Shown: positions 23,481-24,685 of the stretch, one piece after another | Numbering within the stretch: the first letter of the stretch is position 1 | How the letters are laid out: every line of letters starts with the position of its first letter | Source of the DNA: DASQDN01 sp035630195 | Lineage (GTDB): Bacteria; Acidobacteriota; Terriglobia; Bryobacterales; Bryobacteraceae | Reading direction: 5' to 3' | DNA length: 24,685 nt | NCBI GenBank assembly: GCA_035630195.1 | Contig: DASQLD010000404.1 | Coordinates: 1-24,685 of the forward strand | Program-made: the position numbers and the translations under genes | Notes under the pieces: generated by a model | Told to the model about the DNA's origin: nothing | Database searches by the model: none | The model's input: only the letters and a program-made list of their open reading frames with translations

Positions 23481-23527
23481 TATCAGCCGAAACATTGCCC
23501 ATCCTGGATAGCGTGGGTGAAAGATGA

Positions 23528-23555
23528 TTGGCGTATGCAGCGCATTGCATAGAAT
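23528..23555 (+). promoter_or_regulatory. Putative promoter of the sulfatase gene
   Basis: TTGGCG (23528-23533), a 16-nt spacer and TAGAAT (23550-23555) match consensus at 4 and 5 of 6 positions. The predicted start of transcription, about 23562, is only about 6 nt before the ATG, and no ribosome binding site is seen, so the message may be leaderless. Confidence 0.45.
23534..23551. promoter_or_regulatory. Palindrome between -35 and -10 of the sulfatase promoter, candidate operator
   Basis: TATGCA (23534-23539), 6 nt, TGCATA (23546-23551): a perfect dyad filling the spacer of the predicted promoter. A dimeric regulator bound here would block RNA polymerase. The binder is unknown. Confidence 0.45.
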
Positions 23556-23567
23556 AGTGTCTGTCGA

Positions 23568-24685
23568 ATGCCTCTAACACGACGAGAACTTCTTTATGCC
23601 GGCATGCCGGCGATCCTTCACTCGCAGCTTTCCTCGAGACCGAATATCTTATGGATCCTCGCTGAGGATCTGGGCCCTCAGTTGCATTGCTACGGATATC
23701 CGATCGTCCACACCCCGAATCTCGATCATTTTGCGTCGGAGGGAGCGCGCTTTGCCCGAGCATTTACTACGGCTCCGGTATGTTCGGCCAGCCGATCGGC
23801 GTTCAATACCGGCGTATACCAGACCACCGCCGGAACACACAATCATCGAAGCCATAGGAAGGACGGTTATGCGCTTCCGAACGGCGTCGAATTGATAACG
23901 GAGAGGCTGCGCCGGCAGGGATATTTCACCGCGAATATTCTGAAAGTCACAGATGAGGTTAGTGGCGCCGGAAAGACCGACTTCAATTTTACGGCGCCGA
24001 AGCCTTTTGACGGCACTCATTGGCGAGAACGAAAGACAGGTCAACCTTTTTTCGCTCAGATCAATTTTCGGGAGACGCACAAGGGACCGGCTTTTAAAGA
24101 GGCGCGAACGCAGAAGAAGCTGGTCGATCCAGCGTCGATACCACTTCCACCGTACTATGCAGATCATCCTGTGATCCGGGACGAGATGGCGAACTATCTC
24201 GATACCGTGAACCTGTTAGATCGTAAAGTTGGTGTACTTCTTGATGAATTGAAGAAAGACGGATTGCTCGACGAGACCGTTATCTTCTTCATGGGCGATA
24301 ACGGCCGGTGTCTGCTGCGTGGAAAGCAATGGCTATACGATGCGGGCATCCATGTTCCCATGATGTTACGCTGGCCAGGCGTCGTGAAGCCCGCTACGGT
24401 GAGAGAAGATCCTGTCCTATCGCTCGACATCACGGCAACAACTCTACAAGCGGCCGGCATTCCTCTTCCCGAACTATTTCACGGGCGACCCTTGTATGGC
24501 AAAGAACACGGCGCCGAGGGGAAGCAGCGAGAATACATAGTCGCCGCGCGGGATCGGTGTGACATGACGGTCGACCGCATCCGTTGCGTACGCGACAAGC
24601 AGTACAAATATATTCGCAACTTCATGCCTGAGCGTCCGTATACCCAGTTCAACAATTACATCGAGACACAATACCCGACGTTGAA
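23568..24685 (+). CDS. Tat-exported formylglycine-dependent sulfatase (3' end outside window)
   Basis: The + frame from ATG 23568 stays open for 372 codons to the window edge. The N-terminus MPLTRRELLYAGMPAI is a short Tat-like signal. RPNILWILAEDLGP (24-37) begins the alkaline-phosphatase-like fold, with metal-binding Asp34. VCSASRSAFNTGVY holds the sulfatase signature C-x-A-S-R, in which Cys72 is converted to formylglycine. FFMGDNGRCLLRGKQWLYDA and VPMMLRWPG are the second metal site and a downstream family block. The overall pattern is closest to heparan N-sulfatase-like (S1_8-type) enzymes, but the substrate cannot be fixed. It diverges from the large TonB-dependent receptor. Roughly 80-130 residues should lie beyond the edge. 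Confidence 0.9.
   Translation, partial: MPLTRRELLYAGMPAILHSQLSSRPNILWILAEDLGPQLHCYGYPIVHTPNLDHFASEGARFARAFTTAPVCSASRSAFNTGVYQTTAGTHNHRSHRKDGYALPNGVELITERLRRQGYFTANILKVTDEVSGAGKTDFNFTAPKPFDGTHWRERKTGQPFFAQINFRETHKGPAFKEARTQKKLVDPASIPLPPYYADHPVIRDEMANYLDTVNLLDRKVGVLLDELKKDGLLDETVIFFMGDNGRCLLRGKQWLYDAGIHVPMMLRWPGVVKPATVREDPVLSLDITATTLQAAGIPLPELFHGRPLYGKEHGAEGKQREYIVAARDRCDMTVDRIRCVRDKQYKYIRNFMPERPYTQFNNYIETQYPTL

Noticed and set aside
1..24685. tRNA genes, CRISPR array, insertion sequence, prophage
   Set aside because: By eye I found no tRNA-like cloverleaf, no regularly spaced repeats and no transposase, integrase or phage gene.

Overview
The window reads like a chromosome segment from a soil-type Acidobacteriota, most likely of the Solibacter/Bryobacter group. 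This is inferred from gene content, not from a database match. The pointers are a 1145-residue Oar-like TonB-dependent receptor with an N-terminal carboxypeptidase-regulatory domain, a Tat-type sulfatase, a Tat-exported xylose-isomerase-like barrel, a DUF3536-type GH57 enzyme beside treY, and a short GNAT-type N-acetylglutamate synthase closing an argCB operon. Most of the window is densely packed housekeeping DNA with 4-bp stop/start overlaps.

Layout. Bases 1-353 (-) hold the N-terminal part of a DinG/XPD-like helicase that runs off the left edge. It diverges from trmJ (420-1139), which is followed by a small ferredoxin-like-fold protein (1167-1385). A 286-bp gap carries a 13-bp inverted repeat and a 12-bp direct repeat. 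Next comes a + strand run: an exported two-BON protein, an exported SMP-30/gluconolactonase-like protein, a Nudix hydrolase that appears to start at ATT, mutS2, and a Tat-exported TIM-barrel protein. This run converges on a bcp-type peroxiredoxin (6854-7315, -).

Bases 7320-8874 are the least conserved-looking part. They hold a 97-aa orphan, a 79-aa secreted peptide on the minus strand, and three stretches that look like decayed coding DNA. After this comes argC-argB-argA, preceded by two ARG-box-like 18-mers that overlap the predicted promoter. Downstream of argA is a free-standing transcription unit of about 165 nt with a good sigma70 promoter and a clean intrinsic terminator (11308-11506), a candidate small RNA.

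A small lipoprotein gene (-) then diverges from a tight + strand cluster: FxLYD-like exported protein, aroA (class II EPSP synthase motifs), GH57/DUF3536 hydrolase, treY, and a CPA2 cation/proton antiporter. The GH57 and TreY enzymes suggest glycogen or maltooligosaccharide remodelling and trehalose synthesis, but treZ and treX are not in the window. After a convergent hairpin come the large TonB-dependent receptor (19967-23404, -) and, divergently, a formylglycine-type sulfatase cut by the right edge (23568-24685).

No tRNA, rRNA, CRISPR array, transposase or prophage gene was seen. I found no obviously new multi-gene system. The best leads are the orphan small RNA, the tandem ARG boxes, the ATT-initiated Nudix gene and the palindrome inside the sulfatase promoter.
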